From Deferribacteres bacterium (GTDB lineage: Bacteria; Zhuqueibacterota; Zhuqueibacteria; Zhuqueibacterales; Geothermadaptataceae), in assembly GCA_020633675.1 (NCBI GenBank), contig JACKDE010000008.1, forward strand, positions 1 through 64,000: DNA of 64,000 nucleotides, given 5' to 3'. This document shows, piece by piece, positions 1-8,267 of this stretch (its first letter is position 1; every line of letters begins with the position of its first letter). The position numbers were made by a program, and so were the translations under genes. A model generated the notes under the pieces. The model saw only the letters and a program-made list of their open reading frames with translations, made no database searches and had not been told where the DNA came from.

Positions 1-232
1 TCCAGGCATCTGTGCTGCGCTGACTGCTAAAAGCAAGAATTTCTGCTGCAAAGTATTCATTTGGGCGTGTGTTTTCATTCAGTTTCCCGGTTGGAATTTG
101 TGCTTTTGTATACGCAATGGCGCTAATTTTGCTGGCTGAACCTGCTCGTTCAGTGACTTTGCTTGAACCACTTACATGAGCAGGGATGACGAAGAAAAAT
201 ATCAGGCAGGCAGAAGCGACTCCTCTAAGCAT
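1..232 (-). CDS. Secreted protein of unknown function (3' end outside window)
   Basis: An open frame of 77 codons runs off the left edge with no stop. It begins at an ATG at 232, seven bases after an AGGAG ribosome binding site. The N-terminus (MLRGVASACLIFFFVIPAHV) is a positively charged start followed by a hydrophobic stretch, as in an exported protein. The remaining visible residues are polar and match no family I recognise. It is divergent from the M28 peptidase gene at 684. Too little is present to assign a function, but the start signal and open frame make the gene itself credible. Confidence 0.6.
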   Translation of the reverse strand, partial: MLRGVASACLIFFFVIPAHVSGSSKVTERAGSASKISAIAYTKAQIPTGKLNENTRPNEYFAAEILAFSSQRSTDAW

Positions 233-683
233 GGCAGACTCCTGTTGTTAAGATTGCTGGAAACAGCTTTTCAGTTCAGGCACAATATGGAATATGTTCA
301 CGATGAACGTGGAGTGGCAGCAGGAAGTTGGTAGCAGATCCTAACAATGATAAATCAAATGCTCACAACGAGTCTTTATATATGGAAAAAATCTAAAATC
401 GGGAAATCAAGCAGGGACTCTAAAGGTGCAAATGAAAAAAGGATGCCCCCCGGGTTAAAATCAAGATCGAAATTCATTCCGTAAGTTGCAAGCACAAAAT
501 TTATCATCTGGAGAAATCTGGCTTTGAATTGCGAAAGCTCCGAGCATTCCCAAAATGCCATAATCGCCACATTTAATCCCTGCTCTTGTCTTAAATTGCT
601 TGACTGCTCTTCAATGATTTTCTACCATGCGAGTCAATTCTGCATTTTCTTTTTGGTCTCAGATGAATGAAATTGGAGGCTTT
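233..683. other. Intergenic region between divergent genes
   Basis: About 450 bases separate two divergently transcribed genes for exported proteins, so promoters for both should lie here. I see no convincing promoter, hairpin or RNA gene. A 64-codon minus-strand frame at 376-570 has no ribosome binding site and is not supported. Confidence 0.4.
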
Positions 684-2264
684 ATGAAACGTACACTATT
701 TTCCTTCTTGGTACTTGTTTTTCTGTTCACCGTGCCACTTGCGGCGCAGGATGAACCAGTTGATTTGCAGGCCATCCATAAAATTAAAATGGAAGGCTTG
801 CAGAATTCGCAGGTGATGGAAACCATGCAATATCTCACCGATGTGTATGGTCCGCGATTGACAAACTCGCCGCAAATGATGAAATCGCTGGAGTGGAGCC
901 GCGACAAGCTCAAAGAATGGGGCATGGCCAATGCAGCAATTGAGCCGTGGGGCACGTTTGGTCGGGGTTGGGAAACGAAAGGTTATTCGATAGAGATGAT
1001 TGAGCCGACCTACATGAACGTGATTGCCCATCCAAAGGCATGGACAGGTGGCACAGGTGGCGTGATTGAAGGCACTCCGATTTTGATGAACTTGAGCGAA
1101 ATCCAATCGACAGAAGACCTTGAAAAGTATAAGGGCAAACTTGCCGATGGCATTATCCTGGTCGGGGAAATTGATGTCCCTGAGATGAGCCTGGAATCGC
1201 TTGCAAAGAGACATGATGCCGAAAGCCTGGAAGAATTGGCCGCAGCTCCGGAACCCCGCGGTCGCCGAGGTGGTGATATGCGTTCACGCTACGCGGAATA
1301 TCGCCGTCGCCGTGAAATGATGCAAAAAGTAAATGCTTTCTTAAAAGATGAAGGTGCAAAAGTTTTGCTGGAGCCCAGCGCACGCAATTACAGCGTCGTT
1401 CGGGTCGGCAGTGGTGGTTCTCGCGAAATCGGTTCCGAACCGTCTATTGCGCAATTGGTTGTGGGCGTTGAACATTATAACCGTATCGCGCGCCTGGTCG
1501 AATTGGGCATTGCTGTAAAAATGCGCATCCATGTTGAAAACCAATTTTACGACGATGATTCGCTTGGCTATAATGTGGTTGCCGAAATTCCCGGCTCGGA
1601 CAAAAAGCTCGCGAAAGAGCTGGTGATGTTGGGCGGCCATATCGATTCGTGGCATGCAGGCACAGGCGCAACCGACAATGCAGCGGGCTCAGCAGTCATG
1701 ATGGAAGTGATGCGCATTTTGAAGGCAATCGATGCCAAACCTCGTCGCACAGTTCGCATCGGACTGTGGACTGGCGAGGAGCAAGGTTTGCTGGGATCGC
1801 GCGGATATGTCGACAAACATTTTGCTGATCGTTCTTCGATGGAAACCAAGCCGGACTGGAACAATTTCTCGGCTTATTTTAATATGGACAACGGAACAGG
1901 CCGCCTGCGTGGCGTCTATTTGCAGGGCAATGATGCCGTGCGCCCGATTTTTGACGCCTGGCTCAAGCCATTCCATGATCTTGGCGCCAGCACCCTGACG
2001 ATTCGCGATACCGGTGGCACTGATCACCTGGCATTTGATGCGGTTGGCTTGCCCGGATTTCAGTTTATTCAGGATCCGATGGAGTACAGCACCCGTACCC
2101 ATCACACCCATATCGACGTGCTGGAGCGCATACCGGAAGCAGATTTGCAGCAAGCTGCGGTCATTATTGCTTCTTTTGTATATCATGCCGCAATGCGTGA
2201 CGAAAAGCTTCCGCGTAAACCGAAGCCCGAGCCACAGCAAGGTCGTCGTCCAACCAGACCATGA
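684..2264 (+). CDS. M28 family zinc aminopeptidase, exported
   Basis: A 526-residue secreted metallopeptidase. The ATG at 684 is chosen over an in-frame start at 627 because it follows a GGAGG site and opens a clear signal peptide (MKRTLFSFLVLVFLFTVPLA). Residues about 90-290 form an inserted region that is probably PA-like. The peptidase domain then shows the M28 metal-binding signatures: GGHIDSW (His near residue 319), TGATDNAAGS, the catalytic glutamate pair in TGEEQGLLGS, NMDNGTG, and a late HHTHIDVLER histidine. Family members remove N-terminal amino acids from peptides outside the cytoplasm; the exact substrate is unknown. The C-terminus is short and proline/arginine rich. A rho-independent terminator follows, so it is probably monocistronic. 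Confidence 0.93.
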   Translation: MKRTLFSFLVLVFLFTVPLAAQDEPVDLQAIHKIKMEGLQNSQVMETMQYLTDVYGPRLTNSPQMMKSLEWSRDKLKEWGMANAAIEPWGTFGRGWETKGYSIEMIEPTYMNVIAHPKAWTGGTGGVIEGTPILMNLSEIQSTEDLEKYKGKLADGIILVGEIDVPEMSLESLAKRHDAESLEELAAAPEPRGRRGGDMRSRYAEYRRRREMMQKVNAFLKDEGAKVLLEPSARNYSVVRVGSGGSREIGSEPSIAQLVVGVEHYNRIARLVELGIAVKMRIHVENQFYDDDSLGYNVVAEIPGSDKKLAKELVMLGGHIDSWHAGTGATDNAAGSAVMMEVMRILKAIDAKPRRTVRIGLWTGEEQGLLGSRGYVDKHFADRSSMETKPDWNNFSAYFNMDNGTGRLRGVYLQGNDAVRPIFDAWLKPFHDLGASTLTIRDTGGTDHLAFDAVGLPGFQFIQDPMEYSTRTHHTHIDVLERIPEADLQQAAVIIASFVYHAAMRDEKLPRKPKPEPQQGRRPTRP

Positions 2265-2309
2265 TCGATGCTGCCAGGTTTAGTCTTGCTTAAATAGCAT
2301 AGATACCAT

Positions 2310-2351
2310 AGCCAGGATGCAGGACAGCCTTGCCCGCTCCTGGCTTTTTTT
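2310..2351 (+). terminator. Rho-independent terminator after M28 peptidase
   Basis: AGCCAGGA (2310-2317) pairs with TCCTGGCT (2338-2345) and is followed directly by a run of seven T residues. It lies about 45 bases after the M28 stop codon and separates that gene from the next cluster. Confidence 0.8.
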
Positions 2352-2517
2352 ATTCACTTTGCAAGACTTGATTTTTCATATAAACTTCCGTATTATGCCT
2401 CGGCTGTACGCTATTCGCACTCTTACAAAATTTAATAATCCTGACCTTATTCTTAAAACACGCGCAACTTGTACCAGTACAACGCGTAACCGCATTCATA
2501 AATTGGAGGTTAGCCTG

Positions 2518-3069
2518 ATGGGACTTATGGATTTTTTCAAAAAAGAAGACAAAGATGCCTTCGATCCGCTCAGAGACCTCGAGCTGTCCAAATTACGCGT
2601 TGGTTTTTATCTTGATTTTGACCTGAAAACGTGGGAAGTGAAATCATTGAATACATATGATTTCGGTGAAGGATATGCTACAGATGAATGGGAACTGGTC
2701 TCGGGACGGGAGAAGTGGTTCCTTGAACGCAGTGAAGACGATGAAGTCGAATGGTCGTTTTCCAAAAAAATTCCGATTGGCGCGATTGAGGGTCAGGTGC
2801 GGCAGCACATTATCGACCATGACGATCCCCCGGAACAGATTGTGTGCAAAGGCAAAACCTACTACCTCGATGAATCGGGTTCAGGCAGGATGTATGAGAA
2901 CGGCAAAGGCACCCCTAAGGAGTTCATCTATTGGGACTTCATCGATGATGACGATGAACATTTCGTCACAATCGAGCAGTGGGGAGAGACCGAGTTTGAA
3001 GCTTCAGAAGGCTACTATGTTGAAGAATATCAATTTAGCAATATTCTGCCGGGCGAAATAACATCCTGA
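2518..3069 (+). CDS. DUF4178-like protein, first gene of PspA/polyamine cluster
   Basis: A soluble 183-residue acidic protein. The ATG at 2518 lies seven bases after GGAGG; an upstream in-frame start at 2317 would run through the preceding intergenic region and is rejected. The C-terminal half (YYLDESGSGRM, YWDFIDDDDEHFVTIEQWGE, a late SNILPGE) resembles DUF4178-type proteins, which are commonly found beside DUF350 membrane proteins and spermidine synthase-like genes. No catalytic motif is evident. It opens a run of eight same-strand genes ending with PspA, so a role in that envelope-stress/polyamine-linked system is inferred from context. Confidence 0.75.
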   Translation: MGLMDFFKKEDKDAFDPLRDLELSKLRVGFYLDFDLKTWEVKSLNTYDFGEGYATDEWELVSGREKWFLERSEDDEVEWSFSKKIPIGAIEGQVRQHIIDHDDPPEQIVCKGKTYYLDESGSGRMYENGKGTPKEFIYWDFIDDDDEHFVTIEQWGETEFEASEGYYVEEYQFSNILPGEITS

Positions 3070-3147
3070 TCGCAGCTGGGTGCGCTGCTGTTTCGTGCAG
3101 CTTTGGCTCGTTTGCTGCTGCTTAACGAGAAAAGTAAAGGTTTTATC

Positions 3148-3867
3148 ATGAGAAAGTCATTTTTATTTGTTCCGCTCCTTCTCTTTTTTGTCACCTCCTG
3201 TTCCTCTCGAACGCCACTTGATCAGCTTAAACGCAACTACAACAACTACCCTGAATACTCGATCGTTCTCGATGATATGCTGGTCGACGGCAATTTTTTC
3301 AAAGATTATTATCACAAGTACAAAATTGTTTATGGCGAAAAAACAGGTAGCGGCGATACGCTTAGCTATCAAACAGTGACGACCGACTGGGAAATGGTGG
3401 AAGAAAAGCAATACAACACCTACCAGGACTATCTCGGTATGGTCATCGCCTCAAAGGGCAAAGACGGCAAGGTCGATGATTCGCGCTATCCGCCGGGCTA
3501 TCAATATGTCGGAGATTCGCGCTATGGGCGTTGGCGAACCGACAATTCAGGTAACTCATTTTGGGAATGGTACGGTAAATATGCGATGATGAGTCATGTT
3601 TTTGGTATGTTCAATCGCCCCATTTATCGCACGGATTATGATAATTTTCGGGATTATCGTTCTTCTGGTCGGGATTACTACGGCCGCGGCAATGTTTACG
3701 GCACCAATGGTTCTTATACAAAAACCAGCAAGCCGGATTTCTTTCAAAGACGGCAAGCGCGCGAGCGTGTCAGCAAGTCAAATTTTGCTGACAAGGTGAA
3801 GCAGCGTGTGCGCCGGAGCAACATGAGTTCAGTGCGAAGCCGCTCAAGCCGTAGCTCCGGAAAATAG
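3148..3867 (+). CDS. Tyr/Gly/Arg-rich lipoprotein of the DUF350 cluster
   Basis: A 239-residue predicted lipoprotein: MRKSFLFVPLLLFFVTSC gives a signal peptide with lipidation at Cys18. The middle is rich in Tyr, Asp and Gly (SRYPPGYQYVGDSRYGRW), and the last 40 residues are strongly basic and Ser/Arg rich, which may contact anionic surfaces. I recognise no catalytic domain. It sits where related clusters carry a lipoprotein gene (DUF4247 or DUF1190/YjfM type), but I cannot show homology to either. The ATG at 3148 is chosen because it gives the signal peptide directly; an earlier start at 3103 would bury it. Confidence 0.75.
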   Translation: MRKSFLFVPLLLFFVTSCSSRTPLDQLKRNYNNYPEYSIVLDDMLVDGNFFKDYYHKYKIVYGEKTGSGDTLSYQTVTTDWEMVEEKQYNTYQDYLGMVIASKGKDGKVDDSRYPPGYQYVGDSRYGRWRTDNSGNSFWEWYGKYAMMSHVFGMFNRPIYRTDYDNFRDYRSSGRDYYGRGNVYGTNGSYTKTSKPDFFQRRQARERVSKSNFADKVKQRVRRSNMSSVRSRSSRSSGK

Positions 3868-3935
3868 CAAAGTCGTTGTTTGCAAACGCAAAAATATTGG
3901 GCATCGCCCGAATTTTATAGAGAGGAGAAGGAAGG

Positions 3936-4787
3936 ATGAGTGTATTCATCGACCAGATCGTCACAGCCCTGATTTATCTTATTGCTGTTTTCGCGGTCTT
4001 TATCTTTGGCAAATGGCTCTATGATCGCTTGCAATCAAAATTCGATTTAAAGCACGAGCTTGTTGAAAACGATAATTTTGCGGTTGCTCTTGCTGTCATC
4101 GGCTATTATCTTGGTATTATCTTTGCGCTCGGTGGCATTCTTTCCGGACCATCTGCTGGCTGGTTGGAAGATATCATCGACATTGTTTTTTATGGCATTA
4201 TCGCGATTGTCCTGCTTAATATATCTGGCTGGATTAACGACAAAATCATTCTTTCCAAATTCGATAATACGAAGGAAATTATCACCGACAAGAATGCCGG
4301 AACGGGTGCTGTAGTCTGTGGTACCTACATCGCGACCGGCCTGATTATCGCTGGCGCGCTTTCCGGTCAGGGCGGCGATTTGATTACCGGTGCTGTTTTC
4401 TGGATTGTCGGACAAATAGCGCTGGTGATCGCAAGCCTGGTTTACAACGCTATCACGCCATTCGATATCCATCAGGAAATCGAAAAAGATAATGTGGCGG
4501 TTGGCGTCGCGTTTGCTGGCGTGATCATTGCCATCGGCAATGTCGCGCGAATTGGTGTCAGTGGCGATTTTATCTCATGGGAGTCCAACCTTTCCTTTTT
4601 TGCCGTCGAGGTCGCTTTTGGCTTGCTCATGCTGCCTGTAGTGAGGCTGGTTACCGATAAATTGCTGTTGCCGGGTCAAAAATTGACCGATGAACTGGTC
4701 AACCAGGAAAACCCAAATATAGGCGCCGCAGCGATTGAAGCATTTTCCTACATTGCAGCATCGATGTTGATCGGCTGGGTCATTTAG
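3936..4787 (+). CDS. DUF350 family integral membrane protein (YjfL-like)
   Basis: A 283-residue hydrophobic protein with about eight transmembrane segments, arranged as two copies of the four-helix DUF350 unit. Each half carries a similar short charged stretch (KHELVENDNFAVALAVIGYY and HQEIEKDNVAVGVAFAGV), showing the internal duplication directly. The start follows a purine-rich GAGGAGAAGGAAGG site. DUF350 proteins such as E. coli YjfL occur with PspA-like and spermidine-related genes; their biochemical role is unknown. The stop codon almost touches the start of the next gene, indicating translational coupling with the aminopropyltransferase-like enzyme. Confidence 0.9.
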   Translation: MSVFIDQIVTALIYLIAVFAVFIFGKWLYDRLQSKFDLKHELVENDNFAVALAVIGYYLGIIFALGGILSGPSAGWLEDIIDIVFYGIIAIVLLNISGWINDKIILSKFDNTKEIITDKNAGTGAVVCGTYIATGLIIAGALSGQGGDLITGAVFWIVGQIALVIASLVYNAITPFDIHQEIEKDNVAVGVAFAGVIIAIGNVARIGVSGDFISWESNLSFFAVEVAFGLLMLPVVRLVTDKLLLPGQKLTDELVNQENPNIGAAAIEAFSYIAASMLIGWVI

Positions 4788-4793
4788 GTGCAC

Positions 4794-6371
4794 ATGACAG
4801 ACAGAGTCGAGCACGCTTCCTCAAAACGATTTCGTTTCAGCCAAAGCGCTGTACTGAAAGCTTGCATCTTTGCCACCGGGCTTGCGGGAATTGTTGCTGA
4901 GTACGTTATGGCAACCCTTGCCAGTTATTTGCTCGGCAATGCAGTCGTGCAATGGACCGTTGTCATCTCGCTTATGCTTTTTGCGATGGGATTGGGCAGC
5001 CGGCTGAGCAAAAATGCACAAAATGCACTACTCGATTATTTTATCGGTGTCGAACTGGCCCTGTCGGTTCTTTGCGCAATCAGCGCACTGTTTATCTATG
5101 CTGCGACCAGCTACATACAAAGTATCGATTTCCTGATTTACCTGATTGCCATCAGTATCGGCCTGTTGATTGGTTTTGAAGTGCCGTTGGTGACGCGCTT
5201 GAACAGTTATTTCGAAGAGCTGCGAATCAATATCAGCAGTGTGATGGAGAAAGATTATTACGGCGCGCTGGTAGGCGGCATTCTGTTCGCGTTCATCGCG
5301 CTGCCGATGTTGGGAATGACTTACACGCCGATTGTACTCGGAGCCATTAACTTCCTGGTGGCAACAGTGCTGTTCCTGCAGCACCGTCATGCACTCAAGT
5401 ACAGTCGGCGTTTTGCCGTCTTATTTGCCGCCATGCCGGTCTTTTTCGTGGGCCTGTTTTGGTCGGCAAAACCGGTAATGCTTTTTAGCGAGCAGCAGAA
5501 CTATCGAGACAAAGTTGTATACGAACAGCAAACGCCGTATCAAAAAATCGTCATCACAAAATGGAAAAATCACTACTGGCTGTATCTGAATCGCGGTTTG
5601 CAATTTAGCAGCTATGATGAAGCCAAATATCACGAGCCGCTGGTGCATCCTGCGATGACATTCCGCAAATCGCACAAAAATATCCTCGTGTTGGGCGGCG
5701 GTGATGGTTTGGCGGTGCGCGAAATTCTCAAATATTCTAATGTTGAGAGAGTCGTTCTGGTTGACATTGATCCGGCGATGACTGAGCTTGGAAAAGGCAA
5801 TCAAATCTTTTTGCGACTCAATAAAGGTGCGCTTTCGGACCCACGGGTTCAGGTGATCAATGCAGATGGTTACATGTTTTTGCAGCAAACCGATGAGATT
5901 TTCGATGTGATCTTTATCGATTTGCCTGATCCAAAATCAGTAGATCTTGCCCGCCTGTACTCCAAACAATTTTATCAGTTGGCCGCCAAGCAGCTATCAG
6001 TCGGCGGCGTGCTGGTTACGCAGGCCACCAGTCCGTTTTTTGCACAAAAGGCCTTTCTCTGCATTATTAAAACGATGTCGGCTGCCGGCTTGCAAGCTTT
6101 GCCATACCACAACAACATCCCGACAATGGGAGAGTGGGGGTGGGTACTTGGCGTTAAATCGGCCGGGATGGATACTCTGCAATTGAAAAGCACGTTTGCA
6201 CGTTTGCAATTCGAACAGGCCGAAACACGATTTTTAAATCAGGGAATCATGGGCGCGATGCTGCAATTTGGCAAAGGTGTCTTTGAACAATTGCCCGAAA
6301 TTGAAATAAATGATGAGTACAATCTCATTCTCTTTCAGTACTATCAAAAAGGCGAGTGGGACTTCTATTGA
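4794..6371 (+). CDS. Membrane-fused spermidine synthase-like aminopropyltransferase
   Basis: A 525-residue two-part protein. Roughly residues 15-220 form seven or eight transmembrane helices; the rest is a Rossmann-fold spermidine synthase-type domain with a nucleotide-binding motif (NILVLGGGDGLAVREIL), an acidic residue after the next strand (VVLVDIDPAM) and a DVIFIDLPDPKSV segment in the position of the catalytic aspartate loop. Family members transfer an aminopropyl group from decarboxylated AdoMet to a diamine; here the substrate is unproven and could be membrane associated. No AdoMet decarboxylase gene is visible in the window. ATG 4794 follows AGGTG; a GTG at 4788 is an alternative. The end overlaps the K+ channel gene by 16 bases. 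Confidence 0.88.
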   Translation: MTDRVEHASSKRFRFSQSAVLKACIFATGLAGIVAEYVMATLASYLLGNAVVQWTVVISLMLFAMGLGSRLSKNAQNALLDYFIGVELALSVLCAISALFIYAATSYIQSIDFLIYLIAISIGLLIGFEVPLVTRLNSYFEELRINISSVMEKDYYGALVGGILFAFIALPMLGMTYTPIVLGAINFLVATVLFLQHRHALKYSRRFAVLFAAMPVFFVGLFWSAKPVMLFSEQQNYRDKVVYEQQTPYQKIVITKWKNHYWLYLNRGLQFSSYDEAKYHEPLVHPAMTFRKSHKNILVLGGGDGLAVREILKYSNVERVVLVDIDPAMTELGKGNQIFLRLNKGALSDPRVQVINADGYMFLQQTDEIFDVIFIDLPDPKSVDLARLYSKQFYQLAAKQLSVGGVLVTQATSPFFAQKAFLCIIKTMSAAGLQALPYHNNIPTMGEWGWVLGVKSAGMDTLQLKSTFARLQFEQAETRFLNQGIMGAMLQFGKGVFEQLPEIEINDEYNLILFQYYQKGEWDFY

Positions 6372-7387
6372 TCAAGCGTCGTTTGAAAAGATTTATTCAT
6401 TTTTTGCAAAGAGAAAACTTGGCTCGAGTTTTAGGCATTCTTATCGTACTGGTGTTGATGAGCGCTGCTGCACTGGCTTACTTCGAGCCCAGCATCGGCT
6501 ACGTCGACGCATTATGGTGGAGCATTGTCACAATGACGACCGTCGGCTATGGTGATATTTCACCGGCCACTTTGGGCGGGCGCGTTGTGGCCAGCATCAT
6601 CATGTTTTTGGGGATTGGTATTATCGGCACATTTACCGCAACCATTGCCGGGATTTTCGTAGAAAAAAAACTTAGGGAAGAACGTGGCATGAGTTCATTT
6701 GAGTTTGAGCAACATATCATCTTGTGCGAGTGGAACAGCCGGGCAAAAGAAATATTGCGTGAGTTGCGCAGCGATGAACGTTGTGAGCAGACACCAATCG
6801 TGCTGATTGCCGACATCGATTCCAAACCGGTGGAAGATGAATTTCTCTACTTTATCCGTGGCAATGTCAATGAAGATAACCTGAACCGCGCCAATGTTGG
6901 AAAAGCGACGACAGTCATCATTTTGGGTAAAGACAATTTAGATGACAGCGCCCGCGATGCTCAGGTTGTGCTAACGACACTCGCTGTAGAGTCGATGAAT
7001 CGTGATGCTTACACAATTGTTGAGCTGGTGGATGAGCGCAATGTCCGCCATTGCGAGCGCGCCAATGCCGATGAGATTATTGTCGGGTCCGAGTTCAGCA
7101 GCAAGTTGCTATCGCGCGCGGCGCTCGATCATGGAATCTCAAAGGTGATCTCGGAGTTGCTGAGTTCGAATATCGGCAATGAACTCAACCTGGTTGCGCT
7201 GCCTGGAAAACTGGCTGGAAAGCCATTTCTCGAAGTCTTTACCGCAATGAAAAGTGAGAAAAATGTGATTATTTTAGCCGTGCAAAAGTCAGGTCAAAAA
7301 AAGTTAATCTCCAATCCGCCAGTCGATCTTCAGCTCAATAGCGGTGATGCTTTGATCGTGATATCGCCAACGAATGTTGATTCATAG
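6356..7387 (+). CDS. Two-TM potassium channel with RCK domains
   Basis: A 343-residue ion channel. Two transmembrane helices (about residues 25-42 and 75-100) flank a pore loop with the canonical K+ selectivity filter TVGYGD at residues 62-67. A cytoplasmic TrkA-N-like RCK domain follows, although its glycine loop is replaced by CEWNSRA, so NAD-type ligand binding is doubtful. A TrkA-C-like domain ends the protein. The GTG start at 6356 lies within the end of the spermidine synthase-like gene and implies coupled translation; a TTG at 6368 is possible. Polyamines are classic K+ channel blockers, so pairing with an aminopropyltransferase-like gene may be functional, but that is inference. Confidence 0.9.
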   Translation: MGLLLIKRRLKRFIHFLQRENLARVLGILIVLVLMSAAALAYFEPSIGYVDALWWSIVTMTTVGYGDISPATLGGRVVASIIMFLGIGIIGTFTATIAGIFVEKKLREERGMSSFEFEQHIILCEWNSRAKEILRELRSDERCEQTPIVLIADIDSKPVEDEFLYFIRGNVNEDNLNRANVGKATTVIILGKDNLDDSARDAQVVLTTLAVESMNRDAYTIVELVDERNVRHCERANADEIIVGSEFSSKLLSRAALDHGISKVISELLSSNIGNELNLVALPGKLAGKPFLEVFTAMKSEKNVIILAVQKSGQKKLISNPPVDLQLNSGDALIVISPTNVDS

Positions 7388-7395
7388 GAATAAAA

Positions 7396-7764
7396 ATGAG
7401 CGTGTTTTCGCGGGTGTTTCGCATTTTGCGCGCCAATCTATCGCCTGGTAAGGATCGCGACCTTTTTGACGATCAGGATTTTCAGAATATATTTACCAAT
7501 GGTCGTGGCGCACGCGACAGGAGTTCTCAGAGCGGTGAAGCGCCAAAGGCTCCCAAAAGAGATCCCGAGCTAAGCCGGTACTACGCCAATTTGGAGGTAC
7601 CGTATGGTTCCGATCTCGAAACCGTGCGCAAAGCATGGAAAACGTTGCTAAGAAAATATCACCCGGACTTGCATTCCGGCGATCCTGACAAAGCACGGGT
7701 AGCCAATGAATTGGTGCAAGGCCTGAACCATGCTTATGAACAACTTGAAAAACGTCTTAAATAG
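7396..7764 (+). CDS. Small J-domain (DnaJ-like) co-chaperone
   Basis: A 122-residue protein whose last 65 residues are a J domain, including the diagnostic HPD tripeptide in RKYHPDLHSG. The first half is basic and low in complexity and may form a flexible tether; there is no zinc-finger or substrate-binding region, so this is a type III J protein. J domains stimulate Hsp70 ATPase activity. It starts at an ATG six bases after AGGA, eight bases beyond the channel stop codon, so it belongs to the same operon. It may target DnaK to PspA or the membrane components; that is inferred from position only. Confidence 0.85.
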   Translation: MSVFSRVFRILRANLSPGKDRDLFDDQDFQNIFTNGRGARDRSSQSGEAPKAPKRDPELSRYYANLEVPYGSDLETVRKAWKTLLRKYHPDLHSGDPDKARVANELVQGLNHAYEQLEKRLK

Positions 7765-7856
7765 ACCCCGTATGTAGTTTGCCGTTTGTAAGGTTTTTAT
7801 TTTGTTGAATCGATGTTTTTTGTTATCTAACTTTGAATTAAACAGGAGGATAAAGA

Positions 7857-8252
7857 ATGTCCGCAAATTTTGAAAAGGTCAAAGGTTTTCTCTTAGACCT
7901 TGATTTGAACATTACTCATGAAAACGAAGCGGAAGAGCTCGTTGTCGTTCGGGATGAAGAGAGTGGCATTAGCAATCTCATTGTCGATTGCGAAGATCCG
8001 ATTGTGATTTTTGAGCAGCCGATTATGCCCGTACCGAAAGATTCTGCAGATTTTTACAAGCGCTTGCTGCAAATGAATCGTACGCTCGTGCATGGCGCTT
8101 TCGTTCTGAATGAAGATGCATCGATGATCTTTTTCCGCGATACGCTGCAACTGGAAAATCTTGACAAAAATGAACTGGAAGGCAGCATCTCTGCGCTGTC
8201 GTTGGCATTAGCAGAGAATGCAGCAGAATTGTTGGCATTTTCGAAAAAATAA
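7857..8252 (+). CDS. YbjN/YjfI (DUF2170)-like small protein
   Basis: A soluble 131-residue protein with a strong AGGAGG site. The pattern of an N-terminal helix, a beta-rich middle (SNLIVDCEDPIVIFEQPIMP), an MNRTLVHGAFVLNED strand region and a C-terminal helix fits the YbjN/type III chaperone-like fold and also the DUF2170 family of E. coli YjfI. The gene lies directly before a PspA homologue, as yjfI does before yjfJ, which favours the YjfI reading. A chaperone or adaptor role for PspA is plausible. I cannot separate the two families without a profile search. Confidence 0.7.
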   Translation: MSANFEKVKGFLLDLDLNITHENEAEELVVVRDEESGISNLIVDCEDPIVIFEQPIMPVPKDSADFYKRLLQMNRTLVHGAFVLNEDASMIFFRDTLQLENLDKNELEGSISALSLALAENAAELLAFSKK

Positions 8253-8267
8253 CCTAAGGAGGATAAA

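Noticed and set aside
376..570. 64-codon minus-strand frame in the first intergenic region
   Set aside because: No ribosome binding site, no signal or domain pattern, and composition typical of a chance frame.
2317..2517. In-frame upstream extension of the DUF4178 gene
   Set aside because: It would start inside the terminator of the preceding gene, and the ATG at 2518 has a clear GGAGG site.
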